Shown here one piece after another: positions 1-7,157 of a stretch of DNA of 17,194 nt. Under the pieces are notes generated by a model, which was not told the DNA's origin, searched no databases, and was given only the letters and a program-made list of their open reading frames with translations. The number at the start of each line of letters is the position of its first letter. The first letter of the stretch is position 1. The position numbers were made by a program, and so were the translations under genes. The stretch comes from JANOGU01 sp964499865 (GTDB taxonomy: Bacteria > Pseudomonadota > Alphaproteobacteria > Rhodobacterales > Rhodobacteraceae): assembly GCA_964499865.1 (NCBI GenBank), contig CAZCPY010000067.1, forward strand, positions 1 through 17,194, read 5' to 3'.

Positions 1-145
1 TGCCCCAGCCATAGGGCATCGGCATCTCGCGGCTGGCGAAGGGCACCTGATAGCCGGGGATGGCGAGGGCCTTGAGCAGCGCGCGGCGGATCATCCGCTT
101 GGTCTGTTCATCGAGGTAGGCGAAGTTGTAGTCCTGGTCGGTCAT
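1..145 (-). CDS. phnJ: Alpha-D-ribose 1-methylphosphonate 5-phosphate C-P lyase, N-terminal part
   Basis: Only the first 48 codons are in the window; the gene runs off the left edge. PhnJ is the radical SAM enzyme that breaks the C-P bond of ribose 1-methylphosphonate 5-phosphate, working with the PhnGHI core complex in the cytoplasm. The visible residues include NFAYLDEQTKRMIRRALLK and, later, REMPMPYGWG, which match the E. coli PhnJ N-terminus nearly residue for residue as I recall it. The Fe-S cysteines lie near the C-terminus of the family and are outside the window. The ATG overlaps the phnI stop as ATGA, so translation is probably coupled to phnI. Identity is certain; whether the gene is intact cannot be seen. 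Confidence 0.95.
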   Translation of the reverse strand, partial: MTDQDYNFAYLDEQTKRMIRRALLKALAIPGYQVPFASREMPMPYGWG

Positions 146-1224
146 TCCGCCGCCTCCCGCAGCGCCATCGCCTCGGTGCGCAGGCGCCGCACCAGTTCCA
201 GTTCGGCCTGGAAGTCGACGTAGTGGGGCAGCTTGATGTGTTCGAGGAAGCCCGTCGCCTGGATGCTGTCGGCATGGGACAGCACGAATTCCGCATCCTG
301 CGCGGGCGCGCCCGCGAAATCCTCGCCCATCTCCTGCCAGCGCAGCGCGCGGTCCACGAGGCTCATCGAGATCGCCTTGCGCTCACTGGCGCCGAACACC
401 AGCCCGTAGCCGCGGGTGAACTGCGGCGGCTCCAGCGCCGAGCCCTTGAACTGGTTCACCGTCTCGCATTCGGTGAGGCGGATCTCGCCGATGGTGATGG
501 TCAGGCCAAGCTCGGGGATCTCCATCTCGACCGAGACCCAGCCGATGCGCAATTCGCCCACGAAGGCATGAGTGCGGCCATAGCCGCGCTGGGTGGAATA
601 GGCGAGGCCGAGCAGAAACCCCTCGTCCGCCCGCGCCAGCGCCTGCAGGCGCAGGGGGCGGGCGGCGGGAAAGGCCAGGGGTTCGCGGGTGAGGTCGGGG
701 GGCGGGGAGTCGTCGGGGACCTCTTCCGCCAGCAGGCCCTCGTGGCCCAGCAGGGCCGCGACATGCGGCACCGGGCCGGGGGTGGCGGGGGCGCGGGGGG
801 CCTGGGGCGGCTCGCCCTCGGCCAGCAGCGCGAAGTCGATCAGGCGGTGGGTGTAGTCGAAGGTCGGGCCCAGCACCTGCCCGCCGGGCAGGTCCTTGAA
901 GGTGGCCGAGATGCGCCGCTCGCAGGCCATCGCCGCCGTCTGCACGGGGCAGGAGGCGCCGAAGCGGGGCAGGGTGGTGCGGTAGGCGCGGATCAGGAAC
1001 ACCGCCTCGATCAGGTCGCCGCGCGCCTGCCGGATCGCCAGCGCGGCCAGGTCGGGGTCGTGGAGCGACCCTTCCGCCATCACGCGCGCGACCGACAGCG
1101 CCAGTTGTTCGCGCAGTTGCGCGACCGTCAGCGCGGGCAGCGCGGGGTCGCCGCGGCGTTCCTCGGCCAGCCAGGCATGGGCGTTTTCGATGGCGCGTTC
1201 GCCACCCTTGACGGCCACATACAT
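142..1224 (-). CDS. phnI: Carbon-phosphorus lyase complex subunit PhnI
   Basis: The protein has 360 residues, close to the 354 of E. coli PhnI. PhnI is the core-complex subunit that, with PhnG, PhnH and PhnL, attaches the phosphonate to the ribose of ATP and releases adenine. The sequence opens with MYVAVKGGERAIENAHAW, the typical PhnI start, and carries ERRISATFKDLPGGQVLGP (about 102-120) and TFDYTHRLIDF (121-131). A Pro-rich stretch at about 136-190 is more variable. The frame stays open upstream for 109 codons, but that part lies within phnH and does not resemble PhnI, so the ATG at 1224 is chosen. That ATG shares one base with the phnH stop (TGATG), and the stop overlaps the phnJ start. 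Confidence 0.96.
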   Translation of the reverse strand: MYVAVKGGERAIENAHAWLAEERRGDPALPALTVAQLREQLALSVARVMAEGSLHDPDLAALAIRQARGDLIEAVFLIRAYRTTLPRFGASCPVQTAAMACERRISATFKDLPGGQVLGPTFDYTHRLIDFALLAEGEPPQAPRAPATPGPVPHVAALLGHEGLLAEEVPDDSPPPDLTREPLAFPAARPLRLQALARADEGFLLGLAYSTQRGYGRTHAFVGELRIGWVSVEMEIPELGLTITIGEIRLTECETVNQFKGSALEPPQFTRGYGLVFGASERKAISMSLVDRALRWQEMGEDFAGAPAQDAEFVLSHADSIQATGFLEHIKLPHYVDFQAELELVRRLRTEAMALREAAE

Positions 1225-1787
1225 CAGAGGCGCTCCGCGATGCGGGTGGTGCGCGGCACCGCGGCCAGACGGTCGCCGCAGGTCAGGAACAGGTCGAGGC
1301 CCAGCGGGAACAGCCGCTGGTTGGCCATAAGGGGGGCGGTTCCGGGCAGGGACAGGTGCAGGGTTCCACGGATGCCGGGGCCTTGCAGCGCGGCGCCGTC
1401 GGCGGCCAGCCGCGGCACCTCGGCGATCAGCGTGGCGGACCGGTCGGGATAGTCGGGCGTGCCGAGCGCATAGCCGTCCCAGGGAAGAAGCGCCTCCCAT
1501 GTCCCCAGCGCGAAGGCCGCCTTGGTGCGGCCCGCCAGAGGGGCGCCACAATGGAACCTGATCCAGTGGCGCACCTCCTCGCGGTCGTGGGACGGCGCCA
1601 GATGCAGGGCCGTGTCGGGATCGGCCAGCATCAGCACCAGAGCCGCCATCGCGGGCGACAGGGGGGCGGGCGGTGCAAGCCCGGTGCCTGCCGTGCGGAT
1701 CGTGCCGGGCCGCGCCATCGCCTCGAGCGCGGCGCGGAAGACATGGGCCGCGTCACGCGGCGGGTCGGTGAAGCCGACGGCCAGCAT
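1224..1787 (-). CDS. phnH: Phosphonate C-P lyase system protein PhnH
   Basis: The product is 187 residues; E. coli PhnH has 194. PhnH is a core-complex subunit with a fold resembling PLP-dependent transferases but lacking the cofactor, and it is needed with PhnG, PhnI and PhnL for the first step of phosphonate breakdown. Family-like features are the N-terminal FRAALEAMARPGTI (about 17-30), the central HCGAPL motif and the closing LPLMAN/LFPLGLDLFLTCGD-type segment. It starts at an ATG sharing one base with the phnG stop and ends one base into the phnI start, so phnG, phnH, phnI and phnJ form one tightly coupled leftward operon. Confidence 0.95.
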   Translation of the reverse strand: MLAVGFTDPPRDAAHVFRAALEAMARPGTIRTAGTGLAPPAPLSPAMAALVLMLADPDTALHLAPSHDREEVRHWIRFHCGAPLAGRTKAAFALGTWEALLPWDGYALGTPDYPDRSATLIAEVPRLAADGAALQGPGIRGTLHLSLPGTAPLMANQRLFPLGLDLFLTCGDRLAAVPRTTRIAERL

Positions 1788-2233
1788 CAGTCCTCGCCCC
1801 TGACCAGCGTGAAGAACTCGACCTTCGTCGCGGCGGCCTTCTCGGCCCGGACGCGGGCCGCGGCCTCCAGGTGCGCGGCCACAGGGTCCAGAACGGCGGC
1901 CCGCACCTCGGCGGCGCGCGGGGTCTGCATCAGCGCGTCGCAGAGCGCGACCTGCCGCGCCGCGGCCTTGCGGCGGCCCTGCACATGGCCGTGCCCGACC
2001 TCCCCGCTGGCCAGCCGCAGGGCGCAGCGCGTCACCGTCATCTCGCCCAGGTTGAACGCCGCCCCGGTGCCGCCCGCGCGGCCCCGCACCATCACCGTGC
2101 CGATCTCGGGCGCCCGCAGCACCTCATGCGCCGGTTCCGCACCCAGCCGCGCCATGCCTGCCGCCAGCAGGTCATCCGGCGCGCGGGACAGGACCGACAG
2201 CCAGGCGCGGCGGTCCTCGGAGGGGTCGGTCAT
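1787..2233 (-). CDS. phnG: Phosphonate C-P lyase system protein PhnG
   Basis: The product is 148 residues, close to the 150 of E. coli PhnG. PhnG is a small C-P lyase core subunit associated with transfer of the phosphonate to the ribose C1 of ATP. Recognisable family sequence includes GTVMVRGRAGGTGAAFNLGE followed by the near-invariant MTVTRCALRL, and a C-terminal helix ending ATKVEFFTLVRG. The ATG at 2233 (MTDPSEDR) is preferred over an in-frame TTG 24 bases upstream, because the extra residues overlap the regulatory dyad and TATAGT box at 2249-2269. A weak AAGG lies about 8 bases before the ATG. It is the first gene of the phnGHIJ operon, divergent from phnF. Confidence 0.93.
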   Translation of the reverse strand: MTDPSEDRRAWLSVLSRAPDDLLAAGMARLGAEPAHEVLRAPEIGTVMVRGRAGGTGAAFNLGEMTVTRCALRLASGEVGHGHVQGRRKAAARQVALCDALMQTPRAAEVRAAVLDPVAAHLEAAARVRAEKAAATKVEFFTLVRGED

Positions 2234-2248
2234 GGGATGGGCCTTGCG

Positions 2249-2269
2249 ACTATACAACTAGACAAGTTG
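2249..2269. promoter_or_regulatory. Candidate phnG promoter -10 box with adjoining PhnF operator dyad
   Basis: The 90-bp phnG-phnF gap holds the perfect inverted repeat CAACT-agaca-AGTTG at 2255-2269. On the minus strand it is followed directly by TATAGT (2254-2249), a 5/6 match to a -10 box. A dyad just upstream of the -10 suits repression by a GntR/HutC-type dimer, and PhnF is encoded next to it. This stretch is also clearly more AT-rich than its surroundings. No convincing -35 was found, and the leader would be only about 9 bases long. That PhnF binds here is inference. Confidence 0.5.
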
Positions 2270-2323
2270 CTACGCCTGCACTACGACCATGGCAAGCGAC
2301 AAGCGGTGACGGGGCGGTGAATT

Positions 2324-3052
2324 TTGGATGACACGCTGACCGCGACCGACACGCTCTGGTCCTCCATCGCCGCGGTGCTGGAGGGCGAGATCGCGCGCGG
2401 CCACTACCCGCCCGGCGCGCGCCTGCCGACGGAATCGGCGCTGGCCGCGCGTTTCGGCGTTCATCGCCACACCCTGCGCCGGGCGCTGGCGGACCTTGGC
2501 GCGCGCGGGCTGGTGCGGTCGCGGCGCGGCGCGGGGGTCTTCGTGTCGGGGGGGGCGACCGAGTATCGCCTGGGCACCCGCGTGCGGTTCCACGCCAACC
2601 TGATCGAGGCGGGCCTGAATCCCGAAAAGCGCGTCCTGCGGGCCGAGACGCGGGCCTCGGACGCCGAGGAGGCGGGCGCCCTGCGGCTGGCGCCGGGCGC
2701 CGTCGTGCATGTCTACGAGGGCCTGTCGCTGGGCGACGGCACGCCGCTGGCGCTGTTCCAGAGCGTCTTTCCCGCCGCCCGCTTTCCCGGCCTGCGGGCG
2801 CGGCTGGACGGCGGCGGGTCGGTCACCGCGGCACTGGCGGCCGAGGGGCTGGCGGACTACACCCGCGCAGTCACCCGGCTGACGGCGATGGCGGCGGGCG
2901 CCACGCAGGCGGGGCTTCTGGGGCTGGCACCGGGCGCGCCGGTGCTGCGCACGGTGGCGGTCAACGTCGATGCCGGGGGGCGGCCGGTGGAATACGGCCG
3001 CACCTGGTTCGCGGGCGACCGCATCACGCTGGTGGTGGGCGACGACGGATGA
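2324..3052 (+). CDS. phnF: GntR-family phosphonate regulator PhnF (HutC/UTRA type)
   Basis: This 242-residue protein has a winged-helix GntR domain at about 11-76, with LWSSIAAVLEGEIARGHYPP and the recognition region ESALAARFGVHRHTLRRAL, then a UTRA ligand-binding domain at about 85-235. The name rests on its place beside phnG and phnM and on the overall PhnF pattern. The start is taken as TTG 2324: a stop codon lies two codons upstream, the ATG at 2328 is out of frame, and the next usable in-frame start would cut into the DNA-binding domain. It is divergent from phnGHIJ and its stop overlaps an ATG (3049) leading into phnM. PhnF homologues usually repress phosphonate genes; the effector cannot be read from sequence. 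Confidence 0.9.
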   Translation: MDDTLTATDTLWSSIAAVLEGEIARGHYPPGARLPTESALAARFGVHRHTLRRALADLGARGLVRSRRGAGVFVSGGATEYRLGTRVRFHANLIEAGLNPEKRVLRAETRASDAEEAGALRLAPGAVVHVYEGLSLGDGTPLALFQSVFPAARFPGLRARLDGGGSVTAALAAEGLADYTRAVTRLTAMAAGATQAGLLGLAPGAPVLRTVAVNVDAGGRPVEYGRTWFAGDRITLVVGDDG

Positions 3053-3111
3053 CACACGCACGACACGAAACCGCGCTAGGCGCACCGGACCACAAGGAAA
3101 CCGCGTCACAC

Positions 3112-4299
3112 ATGCCCCCCGCCCTGCCGCCCCTTCGCCTCACCAATGCGCAGGTCCTGCGCGGTGCCGCCCTGACGCCCGAGCCGCTGACGATTGCCGA
3201 GGGCCTGATCGACGCCGGCGCCCGCCCGGCGGCCGAGGTGGACCTGTCGGGCTACCTCGTGCTGCCCGGCATCATCGACCTGCACGGCGACGCCTTCGAG
3301 CGCCATGTCGCGCCGCGCCCGACGGCGCCGTTTCCCTTTGCCACGGGCCTCGCCTCGACCGACCGCGACGCCGCGGCGCATGGGGTGACGACGGCCTGGC
3401 TGGCGCAGAGCTGGTCCTGGGAAGGCGGCCACCGCGGGCCCGACCATGCCGCGGCGCTGGCCGCGGCGCTGGAGACCTACCGCCCGCAGGCGGGGGTGGA
3501 CCTGCGGCTGCAGATCCGCTGCGAGACGCACATGCTGGACGGCGCCGACCGCCTGCTGGACCTGATCCGCCGCCACCGCGTGGGCTATGTGGTGTTCAAC
3601 AACCACCTGCCCGAGGCGCTGGAGATCGCCCGCGGCGCGCCCGCGCGGCTGGAGGGCTGGGCGGCGCAGTCGGGCCGGACGGGCGCGCAGATGCTGGCGG
3701 TCGTGCACGCGGCGATGGCACGGGCGGCCGAGGTGCCGCGGCACCTGTGCCGGCTGGCCGAGGCCTTCGACGCCATCGGCGTGGCCTACGGCTCGCACGA
3801 CGACCCCGATGCCGCGACGCGCGACTACTTCCGCGGCATCGGCGCGAAGATCTGCGAATTTCCCACCCGCACCGCCCCCGCACGGGCCGCGCATGCGGAA
3901 GGCGATCCGGTGCTGATGGGCGCGCCCAACGTGCTGCGCGGCGGGTCGCAGTCGGGCAATGTGGCCGCCGTCGACCTGGTGGCGGCGGGGCTCTGTTCGG
4001 CGCTGGTGTCGGACTACTACTATCCCGCGCTTGCCGGGGCGGCGTTCCGGCTGGCCGATGACGGCGTGCTGCCCTTGGCCCGGGCCTGGGGGCTGGTGTC
4101 TTCCGGCCCCGCGGACGTGATCGGCCTGGCCGACCGCGGGCGCCTGGCGCCGGGGATGCGTGCCGATGTGGCGATCGTCAATGCCACGACCCGCCTCGTC
4201 GAGGCGACCATCGCGGGCGGGCGGCTGGTGCATCTGACGGGCGAGGCGGCGGCGCGGTTCCTCGCCGCCCCGGCACGGCTGGCGCTGGCGGCGGAGTAG
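3112..4299 (+). CDS. phnM: Alpha-D-ribose 1-methylphosphonate 5-triphosphate diphosphatase
   Basis: PhnM is an amidohydrolase-superfamily enzyme that removes diphosphate from ribose 1-methylphosphonate 5-triphosphate, giving the PhnJ substrate. The product has 395 residues (E. coli about 378). Visible motifs are LPGIIDLHGDAFERHVAPRP (51-70, the metal-binding HxD strand), CETH (137-140), FNNHLPEA (162-169), YGSHDDPDA (226-234) and SDYYYPA (300-306). The DLHGD and FNNHLP forms differ from the E. coli HTD and DHTPG forms, so this is a distinct PhnM subgroup. ATG 3112 is preferred because an AAGGAAA stands 12 bases before it. ATG 3049, overlapping the phnF stop, would add 21 polar residues unlike the family. 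It converges with the transferase gene, 3 bp away. Confidence 0.93.
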   Translation: MPPALPPLRLTNAQVLRGAALTPEPLTIAEGLIDAGARPAAEVDLSGYLVLPGIIDLHGDAFERHVAPRPTAPFPFATGLASTDRDAAAHGVTTAWLAQSWSWEGGHRGPDHAAALAAALETYRPQAGVDLRLQIRCETHMLDGADRLLDLIRRHRVGYVVFNNHLPEALEIARGAPARLEGWAAQSGRTGAQMLAVVHAAMARAAEVPRHLCRLAEAFDAIGVAYGSHDDPDAATRDYFRGIGAKICEFPTRTAPARAAHAEGDPVLMGAPNVLRGGSQSGNVAAVDLVAAGLCSALVSDYYYPALAGAAFRLADDGVLPLARAWGLVSSGPADVIGLADRGRLAPGMRADVAIVNATTRLVEATIAGGRLVHLTGEAAARFLAAPARLALAAE

Positions 4300-4302
4300 C
4301 CC

Positions 4303-4920
4303 TCAGCCGCCGTGGCGGTCGAGGAAGGCCTCGGCGGTCAGGCTGCGGAAGTCGTCCAGCGCGGCGCGCAGGCGGGCATGGTCCCAGTCCCACCAGGCCA
4401 GCCGCAGCATGCGTTCGGCGACGGCGGGGGCAAAGCGGTCGCGCAGCGGCACCGCGGGCACGCCCGCGACGATGGTGAAGGGCGCCACGTGCCTTGTCAC
4501 CACGGCGCCCGCGGCGACGACCGCGCCATGGCCCACCGTGATCCCGGGCTTCACCTGCGCGCCGTGGCCGATCCAGGTGTCGTGCCCGATATGGGCCATG
4601 CGCGCCCGCCGGCGGGCGAACCAGGCGTCATCCTGCGCGGCGTCGTCCCAGTAGTCGGCGGAGCGGTAGAGGAAATGGTGCAGCGAGGCGGTGGTCAGCG
4701 GATGGTCGGTCGCCCCCACCCGCACGAAGGCGGCGATGTTCGAAAACCTGCCGATTTCGACGTTCGCAAGGTCGCAGAACCGGTCGCAATAGCTGTAATC
4801 CCCTAAGGTTACGTTCGACAGCCGCGAGCCCTCGCCGACCGCGTTGAAGCGCCCGTGGCGCATGTCGCTGGCGGTCACGCCGGGATGCAGCAGCGGCGCG
4901 TCGGCGGACAGGCGGGGCAA
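4303..4920 (-). CDS. Phosphonate-cluster hexapeptide-repeat transferase
   Basis: The predicted 205-residue protein is a left-handed beta-helix acetyltransferase-like enzyme of the kind placed in the phosphonate-metabolism hexapeptide-repeat family. Repeats run through GEGSRLSNVTLGDYSYCDRF, then IGHDTWIGHGAQVKPGITVG and GAVVAAGAVVTRHVAPFTIV, followed by AGVPAVPLRDRF and the end LAWWDWDHARLRAALDDF. The His of IGHDTWIGHG is the likely catalytic-type residue of such folds. TTG 4920 is the probable start, five bases after phnE2, because the family usually begins just before a segment like LSADAPLLHPGV; ATG 4863 is the alternative. It is the last gene of the phnCDE unit. Its substrate is unknown; acetylation of an aminophosphonate or intermediate is only a guess. 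Confidence 0.85.
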   Translation of the reverse strand: MPRLSADAPLLHPGVTASDMRHGRFNAVGEGSRLSNVTLGDYSYCDRFCDLANVEIGRFSNIAAFVRVGATDHPLTTASLHHFLYRSADYWDDAAQDDAWFARRRARMAHIGHDTWIGHGAQVKPGITVGHGAVVAAGAVVTRHVAPFTIVAGVPAVPLRDRFAPAVAERMLRLAWWDWDHARLRAALDDFRSLTAEAFLDRHGG

Positions 4921-4925
4921 CGAGG

Positions 4926-6239
4926 TTACGCCCCGCGGATCAGGCGGCGGCGCAGGACGCCCGACAGCCAGTCCATCGCGATCACCATCAGCACGATCAG
5001 CACCATGTAATAGGCCACGACCTCCCACTTGGTCTGGGTGGCGATGGCCTGGGTCAGCAAAAGCCCGATGCCGCCGCCGACGATGGCGCCGATGATCGTG
5101 GCCGACCTTGTGTTCGATTCGAAGGCATAGAGCAGCTGGCTCAGGATCACCGGCATGACCTGCGGCAGCACGCCGAACCGCGCCCGCTGGAGCGCCCCCG
5201 CGCCGGTGGACCGCACGCCTTCGACCTGCCGCTCGTCGATGTTCTCCAGCGCCTCGGAGAAGGTCTTGCCGAAGGACCCCACGTCGGTGATCAGGATCGC
5301 CAGCGCGCCGGTCATCGGCCCCGGGCCGAAGGCGCGGGCCAGAAGGATGGTGAAGATCAGCGCATCCACCCCGCGCACGAAGTCGAACACCCGGCGCACC
5401 GCAAAGCGCAGCACCCGGAAGGGCGAGAAGTTCGACGCGGCAAGGAAGGCGAGCGGCAGCGACACCAGCGCCGCGAGGAAGGTGCCGATGAAGGCCATCA
5501 GCATCGTCTCAAAGATCGCCCAGACCACGTTCCTGTGCTGCCACAACGGGTTGTTCCACCATTCCGACAGCATGTAGGCGGCGTTCGACCGGTCGGGGTC
5601 GATCCGCGGCTGCCACAGCGCCAGCGCCAGGAGTTCGCCCGCGCCCCTGCGCGAGAAGGGGCTGTCGAGGGTGAAGAACCACAGTTCCCACCCGGCCTGG
5701 TAGCGGAAGGTTTCGGTGCGCGCGCGCGTATAGCTGAAGCGCCCGGCGTCGGTGGTGACCGACACCCGTCGGTCGGTGGCGCTGATCCAGTCCGGCAGCG
5801 GCCGCGGCGCGTCGAGGCGGAAGCCCGCGCCGTCGCTTGCGATGTCGATGGTGCCGTAGCCCGGCACGACATAGCGCGCGCCGCGGTCGTCGTAGGTGAC
5901 GACATGGCCGCCGCCAAGGTCGATCACCGTCACCCCGCCCTCCTGCCGCACCCATTCGGGCCGGTCGCCGGGGGGATAGGTGCCCTTCTTCTCGCCCTCG
6001 ATCGAGATCTCGACCTCGCCGGTGCGGTTGTCGCGCGACACATGCGTCTTGTAGGACCAGAAGTCGCCCGCGAGGATGGCGGCGTTGTCCAGCCGGATGC
6101 GCTGCGCCAGCCCGGCCACGTCGAAGGCCACGAAGATGTAGGCGAAATAGGCCAGCGGCAGGGCGGGCACCGCCAGCGCGGTCAGGCGGCGGCGGCGGAA
6201 GTCCGCGGCGACAGAGGCATGGACGGCAGCATCGGCCAA
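4926..6239 (-). CDS. phnE2: Phosphonate ABC transporter permease PhnE (second copy, long form)
   Basis: This 437-residue inner-membrane permease is the second PhnE in the operon. One hydrophobic segment lies at about 20-38, then a soluble stretch of about 150-180 residues, then the permease domain (about 240-425). The cytoplasmic EAA loop is visible as EALENIDERQVEGVRSTGAG followed by GVLPQVMP (329-363), the coupling site for PhnC. The soluble insert is rich in short strand-like repeats of D, G and V and carries no motif I recognise; by topology it is probably periplasmic. TTG 6239 is the start, supported by AAGGGAAC nine bases upstream inside the end of phnE1. It probably pairs with PhnE1 as a heterodimeric channel. 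Confidence 0.9.
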   Translation of the reverse strand: MADAAVHASVAADFRRRRLTALAVPALPLAYFAYIFVAFDVAGLAQRIRLDNAAILAGDFWSYKTHVSRDNRTGEVEISIEGEKKGTYPPGDRPEWVRQEGGVTVIDLGGGHVVTYDDRGARYVVPGYGTIDIASDGAGFRLDAPRPLPDWISATDRRVSVTTDAGRFSYTRARTETFRYQAGWELWFFTLDSPFSRRGAGELLALALWQPRIDPDRSNAAYMLSEWWNNPLWQHRNVVWAIFETMLMAFIGTFLAALVSLPLAFLAASNFSPFRVLRFAVRRVFDFVRGVDALIFTILLARAFGPGPMTGALAILITDVGSFGKTFSEALENIDERQVEGVRSTGAGALQRARFGVLPQVMPVILSQLLYAFESNTRSATIIGAIVGGGIGLLLTQAIATQTKWEVVAYYMVLIVLMVIAMDWLSGVLRRRLIRGA

Positions 6240-6241
6240 GG

Positions 6242-7096
6242 TCAGGTTCCCTTCACGATCCGGTCGCGCAGGCGGTTGGACAGCTGGTCGATGGCGACGA
6301 TGGTGACGAACAGCAGCAGGAAGATCGCCACCACCTCGTCATAGCGCCCCTGGCCCCATTGCATCGCGATCTTTAGGTCGTAGCCGATGCCGCCTTCGCC
6401 CACGAAGCCCAGGATGGCCGAGGCGCGCACGTTGATCTCGAAGCGCAGCAGCGCATAGCTGATCCAGTTCGGCGCCACCTGCGGGATCACGCCCAGCCAC
6501 ATCTGCTGGCCCCAGCGCGCGCCGGTGGACCGCAGCCCCTCGACCGGCTTGAGGTCGGCGTTTTCGGCGACCTCGGAGAACAGTTTGCCCATCGCGCCGG
6601 CGGTGTGGATGGCGATGGCGATCACCGCGGGCACCGGGCCGCCGCCCAGGACGTAGATCAGGATCAGCGCGATGACGATTTCGGGCACGGCGCGGCAGAC
6701 ATCGGTGATGCGGCGGAACAGCGGCACGAGGCGCGGCCAGCGCGCCAGGCCCCGGGTGCAGAGCAGCGCCAGCAGCGCCGCCGCCAGCACGCCGGTCAGC
6801 GTGGCCACGGCGGCGATGTTCACCGTTTCCACCAGCGAGGGCAGGAATTCGACAAGGTAGGGCGGGATGTTGGCGCGGTCGCGCCAGGCCTCGGCGATGA
6901 CCTCGCCGGGAAACTCGCCCAACAGCCCGATGCCGTCCCAGAATCCGCCCGCGTTGCGTTCTTCGGCCAGGCCGAAGGCCGCGGCCATCAGCAGGACGAA
7001 GAACAGGATCAGGATGCCGGAATACATCCGCTTGCGCCGCGCCATCGCCATGTAGGCGTCGGCGGTCGCTACCGTGGTCAGCGTGGCGTCGGTCAT
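6242..7096 (-). CDS. phnE1: Phosphonate ABC transporter permease PhnE (first copy)
   Basis: The product is a 284-residue inner-membrane permease of the usual PhnE length. Hydrophobic segments are seen at about 25-45, 90-113, 138-165 and near the C-terminus (IFLLLFVTIVAID). The EAA loop reads EVAENADLKPVEGLRSTGAR, then GVIPQVAPNW (about 175-211), closely matching the equivalent part of PhnE2. ATG 7096 (MTDATLTT) is chosen over an in-frame extension that would run back through the hairpin at 7115-7142. It is followed two bases later by the phnE2 start, so the two permeases are probably translationally coupled. It forms the transport channel with PhnE2, energised by PhnC and fed by PhnD. Confidence 0.93.
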   Translation of the reverse strand: MTDATLTTVATADAYMAMARRKRMYSGILILFFVLLMAAAFGLAEERNAGGFWDGIGLLGEFPGEVIAEAWRDRANIPPYLVEFLPSLVETVNIAAVATLTGVLAAALLALLCTRGLARWPRLVPLFRRITDVCRAVPEIVIALILIYVLGGGPVPAVIAIAIHTAGAMGKLFSEVAENADLKPVEGLRSTGARWGQQMWLGVIPQVAPNWISYALLRFEINVRASAILGFVGEGGIGYDLKIAMQWGQGRYDEVVAIFLLLFVTIVAIDQLSNRLRDRIVKGT

Positions 7097-7114
7097 GGGC
7101 GCTTTCCATGCAAA

Positions 7115-7142
7115 GGCCGGGCCCCGCGGCGGGGGCCCGGCC
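7115..7142 (-). terminator. Strong GC hairpin between phnD and phnE1 (attenuator or mRNA stabiliser)
   Basis: A perfect 11-bp inverted repeat, GGCCGGGCCCC / GGGGCCCGGCC with a 6-base loop, lies in the 61-bp gap after phnD. On the transcribed strand it is followed by only TTTG, so it is a poor full terminator. Its position directly after the binding-protein gene fits partial termination or 3'-end protection, which would keep PhnD above the permeases. The function is inferred. Confidence 0.6.
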
Positions 7143-7157
7143 CTGAAGGGCGTCGGG

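Noticed and set aside
223..1452. A 409-codon plus-strand frame across phnI and phnH
   Set aside because: It is the complement of clearly identified phnI and phnH, with Arg/Gln/Gly-rich low-complexity translation typical of antisense frames in GC-rich DNA.
3049..3111. Earlier phnM start overlapping the phnF stop (ATGA)
   Set aside because: It adds 21 polar residues unlike PhnM N-termini, while ATG 3112 has an AAGGAAA upstream. It remains possible through coupling.
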